From Manis javanica (lineage: Eukaryota; Chordata; Mammalia; Pholidota; Manidae): a stretch of 64,000 nucleotides of DNA. Below are positions 37,398-50,559 of the stretch, in pieces. Location: contig NC_133169.1 of assembly GCF_040802235.1 (NCBI RefSeq), positions 44,523,034 to 44,587,033 of the forward strand. Direction: 5' to 3'. The notes below the pieces were generated by a model. The model saw only the letters and a program-made list of their open reading frames with translations, was not told the origin of the DNA and did no database searches. How positions within the stretch are numbered: position 1 is the first letter of the stretch; each line of letters begins with the position of its first letter. A program made the translations under genes and the position numbers.

Positions 37398-40300
37398 CTG
37401 TAAGTAAAACATTAAAATATATCTTAGTCATTAGGCTGAAGCAATATTTTAAAATTTATTTTATTGGTATGTCTGAATCAACCCAAATAGCAAAGTTCTT
37501 CAACTTTATTATTTGCTGAAGTATAGTATATGCAATATCAGTAATAATCATGTTTTATGTATTTAAAACTAAAAAGGGAAACAGTTCATCTACCCTTACT
37601 TACATGTTCATATTTCCACCTGCCTAACTGCACACGTTATGGTGTAATTGTTGCAAAACCTCAACTGTTGGCAAATACTAGAATGTAGGCCTTAAGAAAA
37701 ATACTGTAACACATTTCATAAACCTGCATATGAATCTGATGAAAGCATTTGCACTCCAACTGTAAGCCACTAATTAGGTAGTTTCTGTCATATAAGACAC
37801 AAAGGCATACCAATTTTCCTAGCAGAGAAATGGTTGTCACTCGTTGGAGTTTAGATGGTATCTAGAAATCAGTATTAAGAAACAAAATCACTAACACTAA
37901 AGCAGCTATGAACAACACATTTAATTAACGGCAGTCTCTTTCATGGACTTCTAATATTACAGTTTAATTAAAATATATTGTGTAACTATTAACACTGCTA
38001 AACATCAGTACCGTTCATACAGATCTGAATTTATAGTACTTAGTGATTATTAGCTTACAGGATAGAAATAATTTTTAAATTGACATTTCAAAACTCAAAT
38101 TGATGCACAATTCACAGATTTATACAAAAACAGTAACAGTAAAATAGCCAATTTTGCCAAAATAAATGAAAATTCAGAAACATAAGTTGTATTTTTACTT
38201 CAACTAATAAAAAACACACATTTAGTTGCCACAATTAAAGATGAATAAGCTAGTTTATATCGAAGATATGCATTTAACACTAGTGGTTAGACTTCCCCCA
38301 TCTTAACAACAAAACAGGGCAAAGTTTCAAGCTTGCACTTGGCAAGTGAATTCAAGAAAGATACCTTATTTGATTTAAAACAAAACATTTTGAACTGTTT
38401 TCATTTTATTTTGAATACACAATGTCTGAAATGTTATTTTCATGTATTTACTTAAAAATACAAACTGTTAAAAATAATATTCCTGTCTGTATGTTTGCCA
38501 CCCATTTCTGAAGGAATGCTTTAATGCTCTGTACTGGGTGGGGGGGACAATTTAATATTGATAATCTTCCTGCTCAGAGTTCCATCTGGTTGCTGCTGAT
38601 AAGGGCATCTGTGTGACTAGGGAATTTTCCACCCTTCAGGCGATTTGCATTGCTCTCCGAACTTCTACAAACCTACCAGCAAGGAAGCAGGGACAAGGAT
38701 TTCATATCAGTGGACAGAAAGTGGGTGGAGACCAGCATGTGTTCCTTCATCAAGGGGAATATAAATGAGATCAACACATTTTGTTTTCACAAATCTTCTG
38801 TTGCCTAATCTGAAGAAAAAAATTAATGGCTATATTCTCTTATTAAAACTAAGATTTCCTAGATAGTACTTTTAAAAGAGCTACAGAAACATCATCAATT
38901 ACTATAAATGAATGTCAGAACCAGAATACCAACCTTTATTTCAACATACTTTGACAAAATATTCATTAAAATATAAATACAAGAACAATTCTGTTTATTT
39001 AATCATCAAGTAAGATATTTTAAAGGATGACAAACATGTTACCAAGAATTTTATTTTAAAGAACAACTGAAAGAAAACTACTAAATGTAATTATTTCTGA
39101 TTATGTTTGGAAGATCTCCAACACAACTTTTCACGTGAGTTAAAAACACAAAAACTACCTATCCAAAGGATAAAAATCCATATGTCAGAGGCCCTAACCA
39201 TCAGCCTGCCCATATTTCATTTCATCAAAATTGTTCCTTTGACACTTCCTGGAGGAAAGAAACAACACAACTGCAGCACATTCCCCACGTCTGATTTTCC
39301 CTCACTGCTGAAAACCCCAGCACAGTGTTCTGCTCCCGTCCCCCTGGATGGATGCTGTAAGAATAAGATGCCCTGGCAGCAGGAGTTTTCTGGGCCTTTT
39401 TGTTCTCAGAGAAAAACAGACTCTACTTTCTGTATTTTCTAACACAAATACCTTCAAATTAGTTTGGAAGGGGAAAAAAGAGAAAATCTCCACACTGGAA
39501 AGAATGATAAGGACTGCTTCCAGATTCCCATAGTGGCCACCTGGAAATCCCAGACAAAAACTCCTCCATATCCCAGCTTCTATTTACATGACCAGGGTCT
39601 ACCTTTCCCTTCTACTCCATGTCGGCACTAACTTCTATTTTTAGAGCTATAATTTGAAAAAGAAATGGGTATATATACATACACAGAGACACTCAAACAC
39701 ATACTGGTATAGTATCGAGTCAAGGCCTGAGCTTACCACCTACTGTCTGAACAAGTTACTGGTTTTCAGAGAAAAAAATATCTTCATCCATACCAGAGTC
39801 AGCTCAAGCTAACTCCTCCTTCTTAGGACAGAATAGAAGAACTTCCACATATTTTAGACCTTTATTCAAGATTTGAATTCCAGTCCTATTCTGCCAGTAA
39901 TTTGCTACATGACTTCAAATCACATTATCTCTCTACATTTTACCTATTATGTAATAAATAGTACTTGGAGAAAACATTAAGTATGTATCTAGAGATATCC
40001 AGGGTCTACAATGCTGATGCTGGCAGAATGTGTTTTTAAGTTCTTAATTGTACCTACTTCTCCCCAGTTTCATTTTTGTTATGGTTCTCATTCAATTAAG
40101 TTTTCTAAAATTCCTATTTGGAACTGTTTCTTAGGTACTGAACACATATTCAGTCAATCAGACTAATCCTACTGGATCTGAAAAATGAAAAGTACTCACC
40201 TCTGTTTTCTTGAGCCTGCTGCTGGCCACTAACAGAGGCTTAGAACATGCCAGTTCTCTTGCTTTTCTCCCTTACCTGATTTTCTAAACTACCTGTAGTA

Positions 40301-40758
40301 TTTTTGGATATTAGTAGCTCTTTCACTAGCTTAAATGGAACAAAGTAAGATCTTCTTATTTTCTTATTTTAAAAATAAATTAAAGTGGTTTACATATTAC
40401 AATGTTTTAATTCTCAGTATTACCACTTTTGAGCAGTACTTCAATAGGGATTTATTAACAACATGCTGTATATATAATATTCACATGCATTGAGGTAGGT
40501 ATCTGTCCCCAAATGCTACTATATTTTTTCCCACATATCATATAGTTTAATAAAGCTTAACCTAATAGTTCATTAAAATAAAAACTTCAGAAAATGAAGG
40601 AAGACTACACTTTCATACTTTTAGGAGGTTTTAAAACTAGCCATAATGTCAACCAACATTTAAAAAAGGCATCCTTTCTTCAAATAAATATGAATGACAA
40701 TAATAAAACCAATTACTTCTAATAACTAAATACAGACGTGTATACTATTATTACCTAC
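37398..40758. other. Intron of UBR3-like pseudogene
   Basis: Contains two MIR pieces (about 39695-39765 and 39860-39965) and a GC-richer stretch at 39110-39560 of unknown origin. Frames of about 60-110 codons within 39107-39533 have no recognisable protein. A G run (seven) lies at 38540-38546. Confidence 0.45.
39860..39965 (+). repeat. MIR SINE fragment
   Basis: 'agatttgaattccagtcctattctgccagtaatttgctacatgacttcaaatcac' matches the MIR core. Confidence 0.75.
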
Positions 40759-40891
40759 CTAGCAACAGAATGTGTAAAGAGAAAATCATTGGTGAGCCTG
40801 GGATCTTGCTATAGTTTCTGTATTTCTTCTGAGTGGTATTTTTGATGTCTTTCATTACAGATTCCATTGTTTTACTTAAGTTGGTTTCTGA
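40759..40891 (-). pseudogene. UBR3: UBR3-like exon with net frameshift
   Basis: It begins SETNLSKTMESVMKDI and runs to SKIPGSP, then the conserved NDFLF-SVA follows in another frame. Its length is 133 bases; entering in phase 0 and leaving with AG, as the next exon needs, calls for a length of 3n+2, so 137 (a 4-base loss near 40785) fits. Without the missing bases the ribosome would read into TAA a few codons into the next exon. Splice sites tgcag and gtaggt are intact. Confidence 0.85.
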
Positions 40892-42137
40892 CTGCAAAAC
40901 ATGCAAACATACATGTAAAGTTTATTTATATTCATTTGCTCTAATAGTTTAATAGTACAATGTTTATCATATAAACACACTAGGAAATTAAAAAGTCAGA
41001 TGTACATTAACTATCTACTATATTTAGTGCACAAAGGTAAAACAGATCAAGAAACATTTTCTCTTATTTTAGAGATCTTTCATTATAATTTTACATTGTG
41101 ATTGGTAACACTATAATCCAACCATGAACTAACCACATAAATTTATATCCTAAACAAATAAGTGGATGTTTTTAAAAATATATTTTAGAACAGTTTCCAT
41201 ATTTATAAAAAACTGCACTTTCATTTGAATACATTTTTCAAAGACTAATATCAATATCCCTTACTTTAAGCCTATTATTAACACAAAAATTTCAGTTTAT
41301 AAAGAAGAAAATCACACACACTCTAAGAACAGTCTTCAACTGAGAAAAGGAACTGCCAGGAGAGAAAGCTTTCTGAGCAGATTTCAATGATGAATTTCTG
41401 TTTCAAAAGTCAAATATTCATAGCTTTCATAAATTTACTTCATAGAACAGACACAGCTGTCACTTCTCTCAGGGACCATATCATAGATCTATAATGAAGG
41501 TGAAATATTTAAGAATTTAAATCAAATAAACAAATCTGACTGGATGAGATTAAAGAGGAGTTCACTTACACCAAATCCCACAGTAAAACTGACTGACTTA
41601 TGGTAAATGGTTCAATCAAGTATACAATTATTTCTCCAATACAAAGATAGATATGCACTCACACGTGTGTAAACCTATAATTGCCCACACATAAAGTATG
41701 CATGTGTGTGGAAATATATCATCTAAATCTAATGTGCCTAATTGGTATATTTTTATGTATTTAAATTGTGCTTTACATTGCAAGATACATATATGTAATT
41801 TGTTTGTTTGGCTTTGTTGTTAAATATTTCAAAATCTTAAAAGAGTGTAACCATATCTAAGCTGATAGGATTTTATGATCTGGAAGATACATATTAAAAC
41901 TATAACAATTCAGACTATGGAAAAGTACATCCTTTCGTTCTAATGCCTTTGGTTCTATAATTTGTTCTGTTACTCTTATTTTTGTTTTTAATAACCACAA
42001 ACAGAGGAGAAAAGCCCCTAAAAGCAATTTCTACTAAATGTACAAAGTTCTGCAGTAATTTAGAAACAGAACAAAAATAAAAGCTGTAAAGCAGAGCTGA
42101 GTCAACCAGGATATTTCGGCCTCACACTGATGCTTAC
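40892..42137. other. Short intron of UBR3-like pseudogene
   Basis: AT-rich intron between two exons. Nothing else recognised. Confidence 0.5.
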
Positions 42138-42338
42138 TGGGAAGGCTCCCGGCCGTCCCTGCAGCTCCTCCACTTCCTTTATGAGATCTTGGATGCTTTT
42201 GTTACTAGGACATTGCCAGAGGTTATTTTCCACATTGCTTCCAGGACAACAAGGAAGGACACTGTTAGCAAACTGCCTACAGAGAGGACACATGAATTCT
42301 CCTTTGTCCACTGAGAAGCCCTGGAGAACCTGGTCATT
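42138..42338 (-). pseudogene. UBR3: UBR3-like RING exon 2
   Basis: Sixty-seven codons, open throughout, from NDQVLQGFSVDKGEF to VEELQGRPGAFP. It holds the CPLC pair that closes the RING and the following conserved acidic helix. Differences from human as I remember it include T to M before CPLC, Y to C after LPC, P to L in ENNLW and R to C in WQCPSN. Acceptor ttttctag and donor gtaagc are good. Confidence 0.9.
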
Positions 42339-43779
42339 CTAGAAAATGAAATAAACATACAGATATAAGATGAACACCATTCCACAAACAAAATTGACAC
42401 TACTACCTTTTATAGTAAATAAAATGAATCACACAAAAAAAGATATATCGAATATATGTCATAAAAACACAAAGTCTCTTATTTAGTTGCTCTTCATTCA
42501 GGATAAGACATTCAAATCATCATGCAATCAATCTGAAATGTGGATTTTAGATAAAGAATAAGTCAAAAAGTAGGCCACATTAAACTGGATCTCTTTCCTC
42601 TTACTACATGCCCCTGTTTTCACAGTCTGTAATCACTACTGGGAAGATTCTCCCAGGACCCATATTCTTTGATAAAGGATAGGCAGTTTTTGAGAGTGAA
42701 TTAAGGCTAAACAATGTGCTGTGTCATTGAAGGTGTCTAATTGCTGAGCAAAACTGACTGAATTTTATGCAGTGGGTTTAGGTTTAATTGATGGGGGAAG
42801 ATTTAGTTAAATTACTCAGAACATAAGTGTGATAGGAGGTGAATTAATTTAATACTTCTACTTCAGAGGCTTCTGATAGGAAGAGGAAGAAAAATAATTT
42901 TTGAGACAGATATATAATGTGCACACACTTAGGAGGAAACTCTTGCTCATAAGAGATGGCAATATATGCTGACTAAACAGACAACTTAAGGCAGGAATTC
43001 TGCCTGCTACATCTGCTCCTTTCTTTTGCCTGACACCACCCCAGGTCTACTTTGCAATGTAAGAATATTGCTATTGTGTAGTCCTAACTACTATATTAAT
43101 CTTTTCCCAGTAGTCTGTCTCTTATTTTACCACTAGCCCAATGCTTTGTCTCAAAATTTGTATTTAATGCACTAATGTATATGTATGAATCCTACAATAT
43201 GAGCATTACTACTAACAAGACAAAAATAATGAGAGAAAGTGATACAAAGAAAAGAAAATGCATTTACTGCCTATGGTTCCAAAGGTAGTTAATGACATCA
43301 GGATGAACTTAGGTTTCCCAACTCTTAACTATGTGCTCATTTGACTATACTTTGGATCTCAAAAACTTTGACTAAAAAGAACTGAATTTTATTTTATTTT
43401 TTACCTTTTGACATTTTTTCAAATCTTTAAAAATGTGACACAATGTCTTTTTAAATCCACTTCTACAAACATTTACTAAGCTCCTTTCATGTGTCAAATG
43501 CGGTGATGACATAAAAAGGGAAGACACATCTTCACATAAAGCATCAACCAATTAAAAGCAAACAGAAACAAAAATATTTTAATGAGTGTAATAAATACAA
43601 CAGAGCAAGCTTCCCAGAGAAGGAGACTTGTGAGCTAAGTTTTAAAAATACACAAGAAGAGTGTTTTTAGAAGGTTGGGGCAAGGATCCTGGTCACTGAA
43701 GGACATTCTGTGTTAAGTTTCCGTAGGGCCTTAATTTTAAAGAAGGCTAGATCTTCCTCTTTGCCTTGATTGACATGAG
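42339..43779. other. Intron of UBR3-like pseudogene
   Basis: AT-rich, with no recognised repeat ends or exon features. Confidence 0.45.
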
Positions 43780-45415
43780 GTTGTTTCCTGAAGCCTCCCC
43801 ACAAACTAGGCATTACTCACTCCCCCACATCTATTACACCTGAGTGTCCTTCTCATCTCCAGTGCAGGCTGGAGATTATTACTCTTGCGTTCTTCTGTCT
43901 TTGCGGCTCATTTTATTTAACGACACCACACTTTTCCTTCATTTTCACTGAAATCCATTGCCCTCAATCGCTGAAGACTTTTGGTGCCTAGATAAGTTTT
44001 CCTCTTCACTCCAAGAACTGCCATCCTCCTGTGCATGTATGTATGTCTATATGTGGTCAATCAGTCTTGTATCTTAGTCGGTCAGCTCTTTGACCTCACC
44101 AAATTCTATAGCAGTGGCGTCCAACTCCAGAACCTATTACCATGACCATCCCCTTGTTCTGCAATGACCCCAAATTGTCCATATCTGGAAATACAAAATG
44201 CAAACATCTTACATTCTGATTGCCAACTCCCCCTACCACCTTTAGTCCCTCCTTTTTCTCCCAGTTTATCAGGACTTTCCCATCCTGCCTACACACCATG
44301 ATCTACCATTTCAAAAACTCTCGTCAATGCTTCTCATTCCCCATCCATATGTCCTTTAATCACATGTATCTAACAAAACCTTCACACAGCATTAATCCAA
44401 TGTATGACTTCAATTCTGCATTCAAACTGAGTGCTGTTAGAGGAAATTGAAATAACTTCTTGTTATAACCAGTTTACATCCTCAACTAAGCCATGAATAC
44501 TGCCTGGCAATCTTTCCTTACATCTCCTGAAGCACCCTCTTATCCCCATTTCCAACCACTTGACTTGTCAAGTCCCTTCACCTACCCAAGCCTTGCCCCT
44601 TTTTACTTGAATAAAGCTACATTTCCTACCTCAGAAAGAACAAAGTCATGTAACTCCTTCAGATTCCTCAAATATCAAGTTAATCAATCCCATCAGCCCT
44701 TCTACCTCCTTTGCTGGTTATCTCCTAACTAGTCTCCCAACCATACAACTGCTAATATGATCTATGTAATGTGAGACTCTTTTTCCTAATCACAGTTTTT
44801 CAATGATCACCATTGTCTCTCACAGTAACTACTTTTTCTTCTTATGCTCCACATGCATTCTCTCACCAAGTCCAGAGGACTCTACTGTTAAATATATTTC
44901 AAATCTCTAACTCCTTCACTATCTCCACTGCCTTGACTTATCCCGAGCCACCAACACCTCTTATCTTGTAAATGATATCACCACATTCTCTTTACTCTCC
45001 TGCAATCCCACAACAACCCCTGCAATCTATACAACTGCCGCAATGGCCTTTCTGAACACATCTTATTTCTACTTAAGAGTCTTTAATAGCTCTCTGTAAA
45101 TAATCTGTCTGAATTCCAAATTCTTTACAGGGACCTCAAGGCCCTTTACAATATGACCGCTACTTACTTCCCCCGTCTTCTCTCTCATCACTCAAGCACC
45201 TTACTTCATCAAAGGTTCCAACACTTGCAGATGTTCTAATAAGACCCTGTGCACACTTCATAATACTTAGCACATACACTGCAACTGTTTATTTCTGTCT
45301 CATGTAATACATACTGAACTACTTTAAGGAAGAAACTGTCTTTTCACTGCTGTATTCCCAGTGTCTATCATGGTATATGGAACACAGCAGGCACTGAATA
45401 AATATTTGTTAAATG
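43780..45415 (+). repeat. L2-type LINE and other old pyrimidine-rich repeat
   Basis: The right end (about 45120-45415) is an L2 3' terminus: 'agggacctcaaggccctttacaatatga', then 'cactgctgtattcccagtgt', 'ggcactgaataaatatttgttaaatgaa'. Text back to about 44800 fits L2. The pyrimidine-rich part 43780-44800 looks like an old interspersed repeat; I cannot assign its class. Confidence 0.6.
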
Positions 45416-45479
45416 AACAAATTGGATACAAAGGTATGAAAAATGCATAATGTGCTTAGTGAGCTATTAATTAGATTAT

Positions 45480-46800
45480 TAATGCTGAGCTGATGGAAGA
45501 TAAAGGAAAGCAATAGGTAAGCCCAGATCATGGAGTGCTGTGAATGTCATTCAGAGAAGAGTGAACTTTTATTGTGTCAGGAAGAAGTCAGCGAAGGATT
45601 TTTAAGCCAATGATATGTCATCAGATTTACATCTTAGAAAGATCTAATGTAGTGAATAAATTAGACTTCGAGTAAAGAAACTGGTAAGAAAGCAATTGCA
45701 AAAGTCAAAATGAGAGGGAAGGCATATACAAAAAGCCTAAGTGGGAATAACAAAGGCATGATATAATCAAGTAAAATTTAGGAGATAGAATCAATAGAAT
45801 TTGGTAAGTGACTGAATGTGAGAGGTCAGAAATAAGGAGGTAAAAGCAGAAATTCACTATTTCTGAGTTAGGGATCTAAGATCAGAGTAGACAATGCTGT
45901 TAGGAAGATGATCTGAGAGAAGGAGAAAGACTGCATCTACAAGGGAATGTGAGGTCAAGTGAAGTAATTTTGAATAGCAGGGACTTGAGTGTCTGTATGA
46001 GCTGAAAAGAAGGGACAGAGTAAACAGAAACTGGAGATACAGAAGAAAAATAGGTTTCCTACTGATAGATCAAAGGCCTCTGAGGTGATGGGGAAAAAGT
46101 AGTAGTAAAGCAATAGCAGAAAAATTATTCCTGAACAGAAGAAGGAATACTGCCTCAAGGAGTAAAAAGGAAAGGTTTGGTTGGGATGCAGAGACATTTA
46201 TCAAGAACAGAAAAATAAGGCAAGAAGCTAAGGTAGTATGTGAGAGACAACAATCTCTTCTGGGGTTTAGGCAAAGAGTCTGGGATGAGGGAGGGAAAGG
46301 TTTGCAATAGCTGCTGAGGAAATAGAAGAAAGAACTGATCAAAGACAGGCAAATGAATTGATAAGTAGTATCTACAGGCCAGGATCCTAGTCTAAGCTAC
46401 TATTATAGGAAACTACAAACTTGTAGAGGTACCAGTTCACCTAGTTTTATAATTTTACTAGCAGGACTAGCTGCCTAGGTCTAGAATCAAAGAAGGTAGA
46501 TGGAATGATCAGTATTAAGAACAGGATGGGGATATTACAAGAAAGTAAGTTTAGGGAACAGCTAATGCTAGGAAAAATGCAAAGGGGTTTAAAGGACTAG
46601 AGAGCTTCATGTCAGAAGCAAAACAAACATTTGACAGTGAAAATGAGAATGTGAAGAATAATATAATAAGAGGATGTGGTAGGGTATTAAAACAGTATTT
46701 CAAAGCTAGAGTAGCAAAGTCTAAAATTATAGTTAGGGAAGTCAGTTGCAAAAGTGAAGTAAAAAATTGAAATCCCTGAAGTTGTAGAGGCAAGGAACTC
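45480..46800 (+). repeat. Old purine-rich interspersed repeat, class not assigned
   Basis: The wording ('gcccagatcatggagtgctgtgaatgtcat', 'ggatttttaagccaatgatatgtcatcagatttacatcttagaaagatc', 'gcaattgcaaaagtcaaaatgagag') is that of a familiar ancient mammalian repeat. All minus-strand frames in it are low-complexity and not genes. Confidence 0.45.
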
Positions 46801-46918
46801 TCGGGATGGATGGTTCAAACAGTGAAAAATCACTCAAGAGGAAATGGGATGTATTTGCTATAAAAATATCTGATACCTAGAAAGATACACACCACCAGAA
46901 ATGTTTCACTCTACTTAC

Positions 46919-47029
46919 CTGTAAAGATTCCATGTAAGATTTATGAAAATCTATATGCAATGTGTGGCCACAGGTCTGTACATAAACACTTCCTCCCCAG
47001 CCAACTGATACTGCCAAGAGACAAGAACT
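46919..47029 (-). pseudogene. UBR3: UBR3-like RING exon 1 with zinc-ligand loss
   Basis: Thirty-seven codons in phase 0, from SSCLLAVSVGW through VYVQTCGHTLHIDFHKSYME to SLQ. The RING pattern C-x-H-x2-H-x2-C needs Cys after HID; here the codon is TTT (Phe) where human UBR3 has Cys. The donor is gtaagt and the acceptor follows a long T run (47032 to about 47047). The T run may have expanded since duplication. Confidence 0.85.
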
Positions 47030-47449
47030 CTTAAAAAAAAAAAAAAAGAAAAGAAAAAGAAAAAAGAAAAATACAATTAATTTTAAAGAAGTTTAAACAA
47101 ACCTAAATATACCCACATAAACCCCTGACTGATTTTTTATTATACTACTGTGAACTTTGTATTTTTGTGACATAACACTTGACTTGACAGCCCTAAGCCA
47201 GTATCTTTAAACTTGAAACTTCATGAAGTTTTAGCTTCCAAATATCTCTGTACATAATGAAAGAAAAATTTTGAATTAGTATTTCTCCACCACATAAAAT
47301 ACAAGCTCCCAATGTTATACCACAGCTCAGTGTGGACTCTGCTGCTGCTGATCACTTGGCATGGCCTGCAGGGTACTTACCTCTCTACAGCCGCTGACAC
47401 GAACGGCTTCCTTCGCCTGCCTGTTTCCCTCTGGCTTCTGCAGTGCTGC

Positions 47450-48040
47450 TCTCTTGGCTTCTCTCCAATTTCTTTAATCATTTAGTTTACACCTCCTTTT
47501 AAGACTCTTTCTTTGCCCCTTCAATGTTTATATTACTCAAAGTTCTATTCTTAGTGCTGCTCCCTTCTCCTTCAAACTATTTTCCGTGAGTGATTTAATC
47601 AGTAAATGTAACTATCTTCCAAGCCTAGATCTCTCCAGAACTCAAAAAAAACCTCAGCTGCCAACCAGAAATCTCCCCTCTGATGTCCCTCAGATAATAT
47701 AAAACCAGTGGGTCAAAAACTTGTCATTTTCTCCATGCATCTTTCTTTTCCTTTTGGTTTAAAAACTCTACAATCTTTTAAGTCACCAAATCAGAAAACT
47801 AAGAGTTATTTTCTATAATCACATCCTTTCCTTACACTAATACAACTATATGTATTAGTTCTCAAGCCACAGATTTTGACCTCTCTTTATTCCCACTATA
47901 ACATTCAAGTCTGTATCATTTGTTGTGGGGGAGGGACTTCTTTAAAATAAAGTTCCTTAACTGGTCTCCTTGACTCCAATTTCTGCTCTCCATGATGTGT
48001 CCTCCACACATCTTTCTAAAGTAAATATGTGCTCATAAGA
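47450..48040 (+). repeat. L2 LINE fragment
   Basis: L2-like text including 'cctagatctctccagaactc', 'ccaaccagaaatctcccctctgatgtccctcag' and 'aactggtctccttgactccaat'. Old and diverged. Confidence 0.65.
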
Positions 48041-48194
48041 ATAACCCTAAAAAATATCTTAACATTAACAAGGGTTTCATATAATATGCACAAAAAGGAA
48101 ACCAAGATTATGTAAGCAAAATACATAGCCTTTTGAGAGTTAATTGCCTTCTCCTCCTTCCCTGCTAATTCCTTCCCTTTAAATCTATAAACAG

Positions 48195-48375
48195 GCTAAA
48201 ATTTTCCTTCCTAAAATAATTTTCTTTGAATTTTCCTTTAGCCTCTGTCGAACAGTATTTGGGCCTGAACTTGACCTCACCTCCCTGAGTCTGTAGTACG
48301 TACATGGCGAAGCCAGAGCAGCATTAGGCCCAAGGTCTGACATGAGACCGCATACGAAGAAAGATTTGAGAGCCA
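48195..48375. other. Small CpG-bearing block in an intron, unassigned
   Basis: Five to six CpG in under 150 bases, in surroundings that have almost none. On the minus strand a frame of 64 codons and a GT donor-like site (ggag|gtgagg) are present. It falls between two UBR3-like exons that join correctly in human, so it is not a UBR3 exon. It may be a decayed LTR or retrocopy piece. Confidence 0.4.
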
Positions 48376-48919
48376 TCAAAACTGAGTAAACCTTTATATT
48401 TTATTTTTATGTTGAAAAGGAACATATGGTAATGTAAGATCACCAAATCTTCTTTAAACAATAGTAAACAAAATTCCAACATTAAATCAAGACTCTTCAT
48501 AAGCATCTGAGAGTTTAAATTATTACACAGTGCAAAATGCATTCCTGACTGATTTAAAGATGTGCAGCCACAGAAATCAAATCCTCACAACAGGTGCGCT
48601 AGCTTTTAATGCTAAAAATCAGAAAAACAACAGGAGACCTGATCATCTCTGCTTTATTCTTCGGAGCTGCTTGAAGTAGAAGCAGATACTGGTATTAGTT
48701 CATTTTAGAATAGTTGGTAGTCAGTTAATAAACAACCTGTTCTCTTTGACAATGTCTTATGAAAATGTAATTAATCTTTTTAATTAAAGCAGTTAACTTC
48801 TAAAACTGAAAATACAATGTCATTTGTGTATGCAGCTTTAGATTTCTTATTTGTAATCTGCTAGGTTCAAAAAAAGCATGAAAACACTTACTAACATGAG
48901 ACAAATATTTTAGGAAGAT

Positions 48920-49130
48920 TTCAATGATATGCCCAACTGCCACTGTGCTAACTGCTTAACACTACATCTTCACAACCTCAATATTTATTAAAACCTGATG
49001 GTATTATCCTTGTTTACAAAAAAGGAATGAAAAGTTTATCCAGATCACTCAGTTATAAGTGATAGACACCAATTTCAAACCCAAGTCTATCTGACTCTAA
49101 AGTTCAGGTTCCCTTGCTACTACATCGCCT
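48920..49130 (+). repeat. MIR-like SINE
   Basis: 'actgcttaacactacatcttcacaacctc', 'gtattatccttgtttacaaaaaaggaa' and 'caagtctatctgactctaaag' follow MIR order. Confidence 0.7.
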
Positions 49131-49973
49131 CTTTCATATAAAATGCTTCTAGTGTCGACCATAAATTCACAGTCTTACATGACTAAAATTCTACATGTCA
49201 ACTTCGTAAAATTTGATCAGAGGAAAGCAGAATCTACACAGTGTAATCCCATAATCAGTACCAGTGCCCTTTGGTACTGCTCTGTACTCTTTAATGCTCT
49301 GAGCAGTATCTCTGGCTACAAAACTCTGGTAATCTATGCTAGAGTAATTCAGGAAGATATCCAGTAAGCATTTATAACACACGTAGCATATGCTACTCTC
49401 TGAATGGAATATAAAACCAATATAAGAAATGGCCCTAAATGTCCAGAGGTATATAGTCCAGGAGCAGACCATGTATACATACAATAACCATTATGAAAGT
49501 ACATAAAAGTATTAATACAAGAATAGACTCTCACAATCACTAGCAGAAATATAAGAGAATCAGACAAGTTCAGAGCCTTTTTACAAAAGAGATTTTTTTC
49601 TAAAAATGAGTAACTATCCTTGAAGCAAAAAAGGATACTACTTTTTCTCTCTGTTATTAGATCAATCCTTCCCTCAAAATTATTTCACTCCTAGGTCTGG
49701 ATCATATTTTGATTGAATCAACTTATATTTCTTTCTATTTGGCTTTAGGATTCATTTTTACTCATTTACTATAAAGTGATTCAAAATGATAAAGCTAAAA
49801 CTAGTGTGTGGCAGGACACTAAAATCTAAATGAAAGTTGTAGTAAATTTCTGCAAAAGCAGAACTTAGCACAACTGTACAATTATCTTTAAAATGAAGAT
49901 ATCTGTTAGTCTCTGAATAATAAAATCATATATATAAGCTTTCAAAAATTCAAAGGAATAATCAAGAAAAAAC

Positions 49974-50416
49974 TGTTAGGAATGTTAGGTGGAAAGACAG
50001 ACACGAGCAGCCAGAAAAGGGGAAGATAAGGTTCAAAGAAGAAGCCACCCAAACTCTGCCCAGGGGGGTGGGTCCCATGTGGAGGCAGCAAAGGCTTTGC
50101 AGGGAGATAACTTCCTCCCCTCCCCAACCAGATCACAATAGACTAAAAATGCTCTCTGAGAGGGGTGACTGTATACAAGGACCTATAAATCAAATAACCC
50201 ACCTTGCCAGTCAAACAGGTGCCTCCTAACCAGAATTCAATAGACAAGCCTCCCACCTAACAAATCGAGGCCTTTATCTACCTTGACTCTGGCCCACTCC
50301 TCCCTTGGAGTATATTCAAATAAAACGTGCCCTCTGCTTTGCTACTGTGTCTCCACCTTTCAATTCTTACTGCAAGTGGGGACAAGGACTCAGGAGAATG
50401 AACTCAACCTGCAACA
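49974..50416 (+). mobile_element. Probable solo LTR
   Basis: It begins TGTTAGG and ends CAACA, about 443 bases, with AATAAA at 50319-50324 and a C/T-rich stretch after it, an arrangement of U3, R and U5 like class I (gammaretrovirus-type) LTRs. GC is higher than in the flanks. No internal viral sequence lies beside it. I could not find a convincing target-site duplication, so borders are uncertain by a few bases. Confidence 0.65.
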
Positions 50417-50559
50417 AATGTATGAAAGACATCCTTTTTCAAAATAATGAAAATTTCATTTAAAAGCTTCTGAAAATATGTGGAAGCATAATCCTCATTA
50501 GCTAACCCAAACTGCATTATAAAGCCTAACCTGAGCCCTTCTAAATGGGCTACCTTGAA

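Noticed and set aside
39107-39533. Overlapping frames of 61-111 codons as a gene
   Set aside because: No recognisable domain, no splice context fitting UBR3, and both strands are open by chance in GC-richer text.
45955-46793. Several leucine/phenylalanine-rich minus-strand frames
   Set aside because: They lie opposite a purine-rich old repeat and are composition artefacts.
48185-48379. Minus-strand 64-codon frame as an extra UBR3 exon
   Set aside because: The exons on either side (ending HYFKD and starting SSCLL) are contiguous in human UBR3, so nothing belongs between them.
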